This document shows positions 1 to 7,879 of a stretch of 64,000 nucleotides of DNA, piece after piece (positions within the stretch are counted from its first letter, which is position 1; each line of letters starts with the position of its first letter). The translations under genes and the position numbers were made by a program. The stretch covers positions 4,588,001 through 4,652,000 of the forward strand of contig NZ_BLKZ01000001.1 of the NCBI RefSeq assembly GCF_010723575.1, written 5' to 3'. Source of the DNA: Mycobacterium bourgelatii. GTDB taxonomy: Bacteria > Actinomycetota > Actinomycetes > Mycobacteriales > Mycobacteriaceae. The notes under the pieces are model-generated. The model was given only the letters and a program-made list of their open reading frames with translations. It searched no databases and was not told where the DNA came from.

Positions 1-767
1 CCGAGAAGCGTCAGCGACGCGAGCGCGGGTCCATCAATCCCGACGACATCATCACGGGCGCCTTCGAACTTGCCGAGGAAGTATCGATCGACAACCTGAG
101 CATGCCGCTGCTGGGCAAGCATCTCGGGGTCGGAGTCACAAGCATCTACTGGTACTTCCGCAAAAAGGACGACCTGCTCAACGCGATGACCGACCGCGCC
201 CTGAGCAAGTACGTGTTCGCCACGCCGTACGTTGAAGCCAGCGACTGGCGCGAAACCCTACGGAACCATGCCTATTCGATGCGTGACACGTTCATGGGCA
301 ACCCAATTCTGTGCGACTTGATCCTTATTCGTTCGGCGTTGAGCCCGAAGGCGGCGCGGTTGGGCGCGCAAGAGATGGAGCGCGCGATCGCGAATCTGGT
401 GGAGGCGGGATTGTCCCCCGAGGACGCCTTCGACACCTACTCGGCGGTGTCCGTACACGTGCGCGGTTCGGTGGTTCTGCACCGCCTCAGCGAGAAGAAC
501 AAGTCGGCCGACAGTGGTCCGCGCGACATCGAAGATGCCATGGCGATCGATCCGCAGACCACTCCGCTCATCGCGCAGGTGAGCAGGAGGGGCCACCGCA
601 TCGCAACTCCGGATGACAGCAACTTCGAGTACGGGCTCAATTGCATCCTGGACCACGCGAGCAGATTGATCGAAGAGAATTCGAAAGCCAAGTCGACGTC
701 CTCCCGGCGGAAGGCGACCAAAGCGACCAAGGCGACCAAGTCGACTGCTGCCCGGCCCAAAGCCTAG
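1..767 (+). CDS. TetR/AcrR family transcriptional regulator, 5' truncated by the window edge
   Basis: The open frame continues upstream of base 1, so the start is missing; about 254 codons are visible. A TetR helix-turn-helix is readable near residues 10-55 of the visible part, with the typical recognition-helix pattern VTSIYWYFRKKDDLL. The rest is helical, as expected of a ligand-binding C-terminal domain. The protein ends in an unusual basic tail containing KATKATKATKST, which could add non-specific DNA contact. The gene ends 5 bp before the convergent crotonase stop, next to a CoA-metabolism cluster, so it is a plausible regulator of that cluster. The ligand is unknown. The internal ATG at 102 lies inside the DNA-binding domain and is not the true start. 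Confidence 0.88.
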   Translation, partial: EKRQRRERGSINPDDIITGAFELAEEVSIDNLSMPLLGKHLGVGVTSIYWYFRKKDDLLNAMTDRALSKYVFATPYVEASDWRETLRNHAYSMRDTFMGNPILCDLILIRSALSPKAARLGAQEMERAIANLVEAGLSPEDAFDTYSAVSVHVRGSVVLHRLSEKNKSADSGPRDIEDAMAIDPQTTPLIAQVSRRGHRIATPDDSNFEYGLNCILDHASRLIEENSKAKSTSSRRKATKATKATKSTAARPKA

Positions 768-772
768 TCACG

Positions 773-1678
773 TTAAGGGGCTTCGGGCTCCGGAACGTGA
801 AAGTACTCGTCGCGCAACCGGAATGCCTCCTTGGTGCCATGCTGTGCCCGCGTCTTGACGAAGTTGAATTCGCCGGGCGCGAACTGCAGATTGGTGCCGT
901 AGGCGTGGAATAGGTAGCTTGCGACTTCCTCGCCTTGGTAGGCCTGGCTCTGCTCGACGAGGCGGAACGCTTCCTTGGCGATGACGACACCGTCGGCCGG
1001 CATCTTGGCGGCTTTCTCGGCCCAGTATCTCGCGCGCGCTGCCACCGATCCGGGATCGCAAGTGTCCGTGAACATTCCGAGATGTTCCACGTCGCCGGCT
1101 TCGATGATGTCACCGGTGAGAAGCAGCCGCCGGGCCAGGACCGGGCCCAGGCGATGGAAAAACATGTGCAGGCTGCCCAGCGCAGGTCCAAGGAAACGCG
1201 TTGCGGGCATGCCGATCTTGGTGTCGCGCGCGATGACCGAGATGTCGGTCATCAGCGCCATCTCAAAGCCGCCGCCGAGCGCGTAGCCCGCTATCTCCCC
1301 CACCGTCACCTTCGGGAAACCCATGAGATTGTGGTAGAAGCTGAATGACTTGCGGTCCACGGCAAGTCGCCGGCGCTGACTGGGGCGGCGCTTTTCGGCC
1401 GGTGCATCTTTGTCGCCGTACCAGCCGTAGGCGTTGTTCATGTCGGCACCGGTGCTGAAAACCCCGTCGACGCCACGCAGTAGCACCACGGTGAGGTCGT
1501 CGTCGTCGGCCACCCGATCAAGGCAGCGCGCGATGGCCCCACGCATGGCGGCGTCGTAGGAATTGCGCTGCTTGGGGTTGTTGAAGGTGACGGTGGCGAT
1601 GCGCCGCTCACGGTCGACGTCGAACAGCACCCGTTCGTCTGAAGTCTCTGTGTTCTCTGAAGTGTTCCGGGCGGTCAT
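773..1678 (-). CDS. Enoyl-CoA hydratase/isomerase (crotonase) family protein A
   Basis: A 301-residue crotonase-fold protein acting on acyl-CoA thioesters. The first oxyanion-hole segment appears around residues 74-80 (FSTGADM) and the second in AGYALGGGFEMAL (about 130-142). E139 occupies the position of rat ECH Glu144. The position of Glu164, 20 residues on, is Ala159 (motif GMPATRFLG). With only one catalytic glutamate, isomerase or other crotonase chemistry is as likely as hydration. The start codon ATG at 1678 overlaps the stop of the thioesterase gene by 4 bp (ATGA), so the two are translationally coupled. The substrate is not evident. Confidence 0.9.
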   Translation of the reverse strand: MTARNTSENTETSDERVLFDVDRERRIATVTFNNPKQRNSYDAAMRGAIARCLDRVADDDDLTVVLLRGVDGVFSTGADMNNAYGWYGDKDAPAEKRRPSQRRRLAVDRKSFSFYHNLMGFPKVTVGEIAGYALGGGFEMALMTDISVIARDTKIGMPATRFLGPALGSLHMFFHRLGPVLARRLLLTGDIIEAGDVEHLGMFTDTCDPGSVAARARYWAEKAAKMPADGVVIAKEAFRLVEQSQAYQGEEVASYLFHAYGTNLQFAPGEFNFVKTRAQHGTKEAFRLRDEYFHVPEPEAP

Positions 1679-2325
1679 GTGTCAGACTCCTCACGCCGAC
1701 TGGCGAATTGGGAAGTGATGAGCTTGTCGGGCCGCGACGCCAGGGTGTTGACCTCACCAATGCAGAGCACTTCGTCGTCGCGGAGCAGGCGGGCAGTGGA
1801 CGTGATCCCCCGTTCGGCCTGCGCCCGCACGATGTCGAAGCGCAACTCCGTCAGCAGCGGCGTCGGCCGCCGGAATGTCAAGTTGAGTGAGCGGGTCTTT
1901 CCGGCCAGTCCGACGACGCAACTCTGGTGCTGGATGACGCAGTCGAAGAAAACCCCGATGAAGCCACCGTGCACCAATCCCGGCGGACCTTCGTACACCA
2001 ACGGGAATGTCACGCGACCGGAGGCGTTCTCCGCGTCGATGTGGTCGAACCGGTACTCCGGAAAACAGGGATTGTAGGCGCCGATGTCGGTCGCATGGTC
2101 GAGATAGATGCGCCGGGTATCACCGGACTCCGGGCCGATTCGCGGTGCGAGATCCGGAGGTGCGGCCGCGGCGAGTTCACGCTCCCAACCGGCGAACTGG
2201 GCCAGCATGGTGTCCACCAGTGGGTGCGGGTGTTCCAGTGCGAGCAGCAGCGAGCTCAGCCGGCGGATGGCACCGGCGGCGGCGACGGTCTGGGCCAGCG
2301 GCGCTTCCCCGAACTTTGGCGCCAT
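1675..2325 (-). CDS. PaaI-type hotdog-fold acyl-CoA thioesterase
   Basis: A 216-residue protein whose second half is a hotdog domain. GLVHGGFIGVFFD (around residue 120) matches the HGG-containing motif of PaaI/HGG thioesterases, followed by the strand pattern SLNLTFRRPTPL. Such enzymes hydrolyse acyl-CoA to free acid and CoA, often to rescue stalled pathway intermediates. I chose the ATG at 2325 because AAGGAG lies 9 nt upstream; the open frame runs further upstream to 2784, but that extension covers the divergent gene and is spurious. It is the first gene of a leftward two-gene operon with crotonase A. The N-terminal ~90 residues are less recognisable. Confidence 0.85.
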   Translation of the reverse strand: MAPKFGEAPLAQTVAAAGAIRRLSSLLLALEHPHPLVDTMLAQFAGWERELAAAAPPDLAPRIGPESGDTRRIYLDHATDIGAYNPCFPEYRFDHIDAENASGRVTFPLVYEGPPGLVHGGFIGVFFDCVIQHQSCVVGLAGKTRSLNLTFRRPTPLLTELRFDIVRAQAERGITSTARLLRDDEVLCIGEVNTLASRPDKLITSQFASRREESDT

Positions 2326-2385
2326 ACGGCCCTTCTCCTTCGGTTTCACCCGCTTGTTCCGTCGGTCACGTTTCCTTGCTAACTT

Positions 2386-2417
2386 ATACAGGGTAGCAAT
2401 CGTATTGCCTACTGTAT
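2386..2417. promoter_or_regulatory. Candidate operator between the divergent thioesterase and crotonase operons
   Basis: An imperfect inverted repeat: outer arms ATACAG and CTGTAT enclose a perfect core GCAATCGTATTGC (2396-2408). It sits in the 90-bp divergent spacer, and its right edge overlaps the ATG at 2416. The size and symmetry fit a TetR-family operator; the truncated TetR at 1-767 is the obvious candidate, but that is inference. Confidence 0.55.
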
Positions 2418-3276
2418 GGGTAACCATAACGGCGGAGAAAGGCCGATTTCGATAGTGAGTCACGAGGCCGACTCGGCCGACGCCGAAGGTTCGGTGACAA
2501 CGCAGCGAGACGACGCGATATTGCGAGTCACTCTCGATCGACCCGCTCGGCGTAATTCGTTGAACAAGACAATGATTGAGACCTTCGTCGATCTGCTGGT
2601 CCGGGCCGGCAGCGACGATTCGTTGCGGGCGATTCACATCCGCGGAGCTGGAGACGACTTCTGCGCGGGGTCCGACTGGGTCGCCGCCAACAGCCCGGGC
2701 GGACAACGCCCCCGTACGGGCGACCTGGTGCGCAGGGTTCCCCACGCCGCCCACCGCGTGATCGAGCTCGTGCACAGCATCCAACTGCCCGTGGTGTGTA
2801 GCGTCCAGGGCTGGGCCGTGGGACTGGGTTGCAATCTGGCCTTGGCCGCAGATTTCACCATCGCCGCCACGGACGCGGTGTTCTGGGAACCGTTCATCGC
2901 CCGCGGCTTCAGCCCCGACTCGGGCTCCACCTGGCTACTCCCCCGGCTCGTCGGTGTGGCACGCGCCAAGCGCATGCTGTTGCTCGGTGAAAAGGTCAGT
3001 GCCACCGACGCCGCCGACTGGGGGTTGATCCACCAGGCCGTGGACGCCGGCGAGCTGGAGCAGTCAACGGAGGAATTGCTGACGAGGTTGGCGTCCGGAC
3101 CCACGGTAGCGATCGGATTGGCCAAGCAAGCCTTGGAATTCGGCCAGCAGGCGACGCTGAGCCAGGCCATGACACAGGAGCTGTTCAACTTGGAGCTATC
3201 TTGCCGGACAAAGGATTTCAAGGAAGGCCTGGAAGCCTTTCGACAACGACGCCCACCCAAGTTCGAAGGCCGATGA
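2416..3276 (+). CDS. Crotonase family protein B, PaaG-like isomerase candidate
   Basis: A 286-residue crotonase. The oxyanion-hole motif DDFCAGSDW is near residues 80-88 and QGWAVGLGCNLALAAD near 131-146. The two canonical ECH glutamates are N140 and F160. D168 in SPDSGSTWLLPR sits 28 residues after the first position. That is the spacing of the catalytic Asp in E. coli PaaG (ring-1,2-epoxyphenylacetyl-CoA isomerase, motif PDCGGTW), so isomerisation is more likely than hydration. The ATG at 2416 overlaps the putative operator; GTG at 2455, preceded by a GGAGAAAGG-type sequence, is an alternative start that would remove 13 residues. It is the first gene of a six-gene rightward operon. Confidence 0.88.
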   Translation: MGNHNGGERPISIVSHEADSADAEGSVTTQRDDAILRVTLDRPARRNSLNKTMIETFVDLLVRAGSDDSLRAIHIRGAGDDFCAGSDWVAANSPGGQRPRTGDLVRRVPHAAHRVIELVHSIQLPVVCSVQGWAVGLGCNLALAADFTIAATDAVFWEPFIARGFSPDSGSTWLLPRLVGVARAKRMLLLGEKVSATDAADWGLIHQAVDAGELEQSTEELLTRLASGPTVAIGLAKQALEFGQQATLSQAMTQELFNLELSCRTKDFKEGLEAFRQRRPPKFEGR

Positions 3277-4094
3277 GCATGACTTCTCAGACCAGCTTCG
3301 ACACCATCACCTACGACGTTGATGGCCACACCGCCACCATCACGCTCAACCGTCCGGAAGCCCTCAACGCGCTCAGCCCGCACATGATCGCCGAGCTGCG
3401 CGCCGCCTACCACGAGGCCGAGAACGACGACCAGGTGTGGCTCACCATCGTGACCGGCACCGGACGCGCGTTCTGCACCGGCGCCGACGTGAAGGAAATT
3501 CCCGAAGACGGCAAGGTGATTTACGAACGGCCCTACCTGTCGACGTACGACCAGTGGGAGGCACCGCAGGAGGGCACGCCGCCGTTTCGCACCATGGCCA
3601 AGCCGGTGATCACCGCTGTCAACGGATTGTGTTGCGGCGCGGGCATGGACTGGGTCACCACGTCGGACATCGTCATCGCATCGGAGCAGGCGACCTTCTT
3701 CGATCCGCATGTGAGCATCGGACTGGTTGCCGGACGCGAGTTGGTGCGGGTGTCCAGGGTGTTACCGCGCTCGATCGCGCTGCGAATGGCGTTGATGGGC
3801 AAGCACGAGCGGATGAGCGCCCAGCGCGCTTATGATCTCGGACTGATCAGCGAGATCGTCGAGCACGATCGTCTGCTGGATCGGGCTCGTGAGATCGCCG
3901 ATATCGTCAATTCCAATGCGCCGCTGGCCGTCCGGGGCACCAGGCTGGCAATTATCAAGGGCCTGAACGTACCGCTGCACGAAGCCGAGATAATGGCCGA
4001 GACGTTCCGCGAGCGGGTGCTGCGCACCGAGGACGCGCAAGAAGGTCCGAAGGCGTTCGTGGAGAAGCGGAAACCGAATTGGCAGTGCCGGTGA
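3273..4094 (+). CDS. Crotonase family protein C with Asp/His in place of the catalytic glutamates
   Basis: A 273-residue crotonase with RAFCTGADV (about 65-73) and NGLCCGAGMDWVTTSD (about 117-132). The Glu144-equivalent position is D126 and the Glu164-equivalent is H146 (FFDPHVSIGLV). The same His-containing segment recurs in crotonase D, pointing to a shared non-hydratase chemistry or a structural role. The start ATG at 3273 overlaps the upstream stop (ATGA); ATG at 3279 is a close alternative. It is part of the tightly overlapping rightward operon. The substrate is unknown. Confidence 0.88.
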   Translation: MSMTSQTSFDTITYDVDGHTATITLNRPEALNALSPHMIAELRAAYHEAENDDQVWLTIVTGTGRAFCTGADVKEIPEDGKVIYERPYLSTYDQWEAPQEGTPPFRTMAKPVITAVNGLCCGAGMDWVTTSDIVIASEQATFFDPHVSIGLVAGRELVRVSRVLPRSIALRMALMGKHERMSAQRAYDLGLISEIVEHDRLLDRAREIADIVNSNAPLAVRGTRLAIIKGLNVPLHEAEIMAETFRERVLRTEDAQEGPKAFVEKRKPNWQCR

Positions 4095-4888
4095 TGTTCG
4101 AAACCATCCTGCTCGACATCGATGCCGCCACCCATGTCGCCACGATCACGCTGAATCGCCCCGAGCAGCTCAACGCGTTCAACCGCACCATGTGCGAGGA
4201 GATGGCCGAGGCATGGCGCATGGTCAAGCTCGACGATGACGTGCACGCGGTGGTGCTCCGATCCGCCGGGGACCGCGCCTTCAGCGCTGGGCTTGACATC
4301 AAGACCTCTTACGGCCAGCCCGAAAACATCTGGAATCACGAGGATCCCGGCGAGTTGTTGAGCCCCAAGTGGCAGAAGATGTGGAAGCCGGTGGTGTGCG
4401 CGGTCCAGGGCATGTGCACGGCCGGCGCGTTCTACTTCATCAACGAGTCCGATGTGGTCATCTGCTCAACGGACGCCACGTTTTTCGACTCGCACGTCTC
4501 GGCGGGTCTGGTCTGCGCGCTCGAGCCGATCGGGCTGATGCGCCGGGTCGGGTTAGGCGACACACTGCGCATGGCACTGATGGGCAACGACGAGCGGGTC
4601 GGTGCCGAGACCGCCCTCCGGATCGGGTTGGTTACCGAAGTCGTTGAACGGGAGCAGTTGTGGGCACGCGCCCACGAAATCGCGTCGACCATAGCGGCCA
4701 AGCCGCCGTCAGCGACGCAAGGCAGCGTCAAGGCGATCTGGGAGTCACTGGACAAGCCCTACCGCGCGGCCCTGGAGCAGGGCCTGATCTACACCCGACT
4801 GGGCAACCCGCGCGGCACTGCGGAACTGGCCGCGCAACGCGAATCCGGCGGTGGCGAGCGTCCCGCAGGCGAACCGAAGATCCGGTGA
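4094..4888 (+). CDS. Crotonase family protein D lacking both canonical catalytic glutamates
   Basis: A 264-residue crotonase-fold protein with RAFSAGLDI (about 61-69) and QGMCTAGAFYFINESD (about 105-120). The canonical glutamate positions hold Y114 and H134; the latter is in FFDSHVSAGLV, a motif shared with crotonase C. The ATG at 4094 shares one base with the upstream TGA; GTG at 4085 is an alternative. The following ligase starts within this gene's stop codon (TGATG). It could be an isomerase, a hydrolase or a non-catalytic partner of crotonase C. Confidence 0.86.
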   Translation: MFETILLDIDAATHVATITLNRPEQLNAFNRTMCEEMAEAWRMVKLDDDVHAVVLRSAGDRAFSAGLDIKTSYGQPENIWNHEDPGELLSPKWQKMWKPVVCAVQGMCTAGAFYFINESDVVICSTDATFFDSHVSAGLVCALEPIGLMRRVGLGDTLRMALMGNDERVGAETALRIGLVTEVVEREQLWARAHEIASTIAAKPPSATQGSVKAIWESLDKPYRAALEQGLIYTRLGNPRGTAELAAQRESGGGERPAGEPKIR

Positions 4889-6363
4889 TGCACCCACTGA
4901 GCCGGCGCATTGCCGATGTACTGGATCTGGAGCCCGACGCACCCGCAATCGAGTACGACGGACATTGGCTGTCGTGGCACCAAATCAGCGTGGCAGCCCG
5001 GTGCATCAGCTCGCTGGCCGGCCAAGCGCACGTCGGCATGCTGCTGCGCAATCGGCCTGGCCACGTGGCGGCGTTTTTCGGCGTGCTGCTGGGCGCCGGC
5101 ACAGTGGTCACCATCAACCCATCACGAGGCGACGACCGGACCAGGGCCGATATCGCCGAGCTGCAACTGCCGTTCATCCTCGGCGATACCGACGATCTGA
5201 GCACACTGGTCGATGAGGCGGCCAGCACTGTCGCGGTGTCGATTTCGGACATCTTCGACTGGGCCGACGATCCGCCGATACGGGACCCGGGCGTCGCGGG
5301 CGTCGCGGTGCGGATGCTGACCAGCGGGACCACCGGGCCACCCAAGCGGGTCGACCTGAGTTACGACATGCTCGCGCGCAGCGTAATGGGGCCCGAACCC
5401 GACCGCGCACCCACCCCCACGCAATTGCGGCGCGGCGTCGCGATCGTCAACTCACCGTTGGTGCACATCGGCGGTGTCTTCCGGGTACTGCAGTGCGTCG
5501 CCGAGGCGAGATCCTTTGTGCTGCTGGATCGTTTCGAGCTCACCGCCTGGACCGATGCGGTGCGCAAGCACCGCCCACGCACCGTGTCACTGGTGCCCGC
5601 GGCATTGCGCACGGTGCTGCACGCCGATCTGCCGCGCGCCGACCTGGACAGCATCGTTGCCGTCACCTGCGGTACCGCGCCCCTGTCGGCCGACGACGCC
5701 GACGCATTTTTCGAGAAGTACGGCATCCCGGTCCTGACGTCCTACGCGGCAACCGAATTCGGTGGTGGTGTGGCCAGCTGGACACTGGCCGACCACGAGC
5801 AGTTCTGGCGGGACAAGCGTGGCAGCGTCGGCCGGGCCAACCCCGGTTCGGAGCTCCGGGTGGTGGACGACGACGGCGATCCGCTCGGGCCGGACCAGGT
5901 CGGCCTGCTGGAGGTCAAGCCCGGGCAGCTGGGACCGGCGGCTCAGTGGATGCAGACCACCGACATGGCCCGCATTGACGCGGACGGCTTTGTCTGGATC
6001 GTCGGCCGCGCCGACCAGGCGATCATCCGCGGCGGGTTCAAGGTGATGCCCGACGACGTTCGCGTCGCACTCGAGGGCCACCCGGCGGTGGCCGGGGCCG
6101 CCGTGGTGGGTCGGTCTGACGAACGGCTCGGCGAAACCCCGGTCGCGATGGTGGAGCTACGTGCGGCCACTTCCACCGACGCCAACACCGACGCCGACAC
6201 CGACGCCGCCGCCCTGGTCGAATACCTTCGAACCCGCCTGGCCGGCTACGAGATTCCCACCGAGATCGCGATTGTCGATGCCATCCCCCGAACCCCGTCC
6301 GGTAAACCGGATTTGAGCGCCATCCGGAGCTATTTCAGTGCTTCCCCGGACCATGCCGAGTGA
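4888..6363 (+). CDS. Acyl-CoA synthetase (AMP-forming, ANL superfamily) A
   Basis: A 491-residue ANL-superfamily ligase that would activate a carboxylic acid through an acyl-AMP to the CoA thioester. The phosphate-binding loop is LTSGTTGPPKRV (about residue 150), with YAATEFGGG as the A5 motif, TTDMARIDADGF as A7, GRADQAIIRGGFKV as A8 and the catalytic lysine in TPSGKPDL near the C-terminus. All elements for both half-reactions are present. The ATG at 4888 overlaps the stop of crotonase D by one base. A DTD-rich stretch near residue 430 (ANTDADTDADTDAA, apart from small differences) is a small low-complexity loop. The acid substrate cannot be read from the sequence. Confidence 0.9.
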   Translation: MHPLSRRIADVLDLEPDAPAIEYDGHWLSWHQISVAARCISSLAGQAHVGMLLRNRPGHVAAFFGVLLGAGTVVTINPSRGDDRTRADIAELQLPFILGDTDDLSTLVDEAASTVAVSISDIFDWADDPPIRDPGVAGVAVRMLTSGTTGPPKRVDLSYDMLARSVMGPEPDRAPTPTQLRRGVAIVNSPLVHIGGVFRVLQCVAEARSFVLLDRFELTAWTDAVRKHRPRTVSLVPAALRTVLHADLPRADLDSIVAVTCGTAPLSADDADAFFEKYGIPVLTSYAATEFGGGVASWTLADHEQFWRDKRGSVGRANPGSELRVVDDDGDPLGPDQVGLLEVKPGQLGPAAQWMQTTDMARIDADGFVWIVGRADQAIIRGGFKVMPDDVRVALEGHPAVAGAAVVGRSDERLGETPVAMVELRAATSTDANTDADTDAAALVEYLRTRLAGYEIPTEIAIVDAIPRTPSGKPDLSAIRSYFSASPDHAE

Positions 6364-7879
6364 ACTCTGCACCGTCGGCGAAGTCCTGCGACACCAGGCC
6401 GTCGCGCGAGCGCAGCACCCCTTGCTGGTGTGCGACGACGACCGGCTCACCTACGCCGAGGCCGAGCGTCGCTCCGCAGAGCTTGCCCATGGGCTGATCT
6501 GGCTCGGAGCAGGCAAGGGAACCCATGTCGGGGTGCTCTACCCGAACGGCAGCGACTTCGTCATCGCAATGCTGGCGGCGGCGCGGATAGGCGCGGTGGT
6601 CGTCCCATTCTCTACCTTCGCCACTTCCCGCGAACTGGGCGAACAGCTGCTCGACAGCGATGTGACGATCCTGTTGACCGCCACCGCGTTTAGATCCCAC
6701 GACTACCGACAGCGCCTGGCCGAGGTGCTAGGGCCCTTCGACGACGATGAACGGTTGCTCCGTACCGCCGCCCCGCAATTACGCCACGTAGTCACCAGTG
6801 CGGCGGCGCTTTCTCACGTCGCAGAAACCGTGGAGCCCAGCCTGTTGCGGGCGATGGAGGACGATGTCGACGGCGCCGACATAGTCGCCATCGTCTACAC
6901 CTCGGGGTCCACCAGCGCACCCAAGGGCGTGGTGCACACGCACGGCGCGTTGTTGCGGCACCAACGAAACCTCAACGAGATTCGCGGTTTGTCGGCCACC
7001 GATCGCCTCTTCTGCAATTCGCCGTTCTTTTGGATCGGCGGATTTGCCTTCGGCCTGCTCGCCACGCTGGTCGCCGGTTCCACCCTGGTTTGCTCCAACA
7101 GCACCGACCCGGGCAAGACGCTCGACCTACTCGAGGCCGAAAAGCCCACCGTCACCAACGGTTTCGCGGCGGGAATCGCACACTTGGCTGAGCACCCCAG
7201 CTTCGCCACACGCGACCTGTCGTCGATGCGTCGGGGCAACCTCTATCCGATCATGGCGCCGGACGCACGGCCCGCGGATCCGGAGCTGCGACACAGCATG
7301 CTGGGACTGACCGAGGCGGGCAGCGTCGTGCTCATCAGCGAGGACGAGTCTGACCAACCCGGATCGCGGCGCGGCTCGTTCGGTAAACCGGCGCCGGGGT
7401 TCGAGACGATGATCGTCGATGGCGAGCTCTGTATCCGCGGTCCGTTCGTCATGCAGCGGTACTACAAGCGCAGTCGCGAAGAATGTTTCGACGCCGACGG
7501 CTGGTTCCATACCGGTGATCTGGTGCGAGCCGACGCCGACGGATTCATGTATTTCCTGGGCCGCCGCGCGGGAATGATCAAGACGGCGGGTGCCAACGTG
7601 TCAGCGGCCGAGGTCGAGCGAGCCATCGCAAAACTGGGGATGACCGCACACGTCGTCGGCATCCCGGACGCCCAACGGGGTCAGCTGGTGGCCGCGGTCA
7701 TCGCCTTACCGGATGGTGCCACCGACGTTGACGAAACCGCGTTGCGCGAGGGGCTGAAAGCAGAGCTGTCGGCCTACAAGATCCCGAAGCGATTCATCGC
7801 CGTGCCGCGCGCCGAGATACCGCTGTTGTCCAGCGGCAAGGTTGACCTCCAACGACTGAAGAAGTTGTTCGATGTGTGA
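6338..7879 (+). CDS. Acyl-CoA synthetase (AMP-forming) B
   Basis: A 513-residue ANL ligase with the P-loop YTSGSTSAPKGVVHTHG (about 188-204), GLTEAGS as A5, HTGDLVRADADGF as A7, GRRAGMIKTAGANVS as A8 and the A10 lysine in LLSSGKVDLQRL. GTG at 6338 has CGGAG 8 nt upstream and gives a 26-bp overlap with the previous gene; ATG at 6353 is the alternative. It is followed by an 8-bp overlap with ligase C. Three non-identical ligases in one operon suggest separate activation steps or a substrate series. Confidence 0.9.
   Translation: MLPRTMPSELCTVGEVLRHQAVARAQHPLLVCDDDRLTYAEAERRSAELAHGLIWLGAGKGTHVGVLYPNGSDFVIAMLAAARIGAVVVPFSTFATSRELGEQLLDSDVTILLTATAFRSHDYRQRLAEVLGPFDDDERLLRTAAPQLRHVVTSAAALSHVAETVEPSLLRAMEDDVDGADIVAIVYTSGSTSAPKGVVHTHGALLRHQRNLNEIRGLSATDRLFCNSPFFWIGGFAFGLLATLVAGSTLVCSNSTDPGKTLDLLEAEKPTVTNGFAAGIAHLAEHPSFATRDLSSMRRGNLYPIMAPDARPADPELRHSMLGLTEAGSVVLISEDESDQPGSRRGSFGKPAPGFETMIVDGELCIRGPFVMQRYYKRSREECFDADGWFHTGDLVRADADGFMYFLGRRAGMIKTAGANVSAAEVERAIAKLGMTAHVVGIPDAQRGQLVAAVIALPDGATDVDETALREGLKAELSAYKIPKRFIAVPRAEIPLLSSGKVDLQRLKKLFDV

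Noticed and set aside
2326..2784. N-terminal extension of the thioesterase to 2784
   Set aside because: It crosses the divergent operon; a clear ribosome binding site marks the start at 2325.
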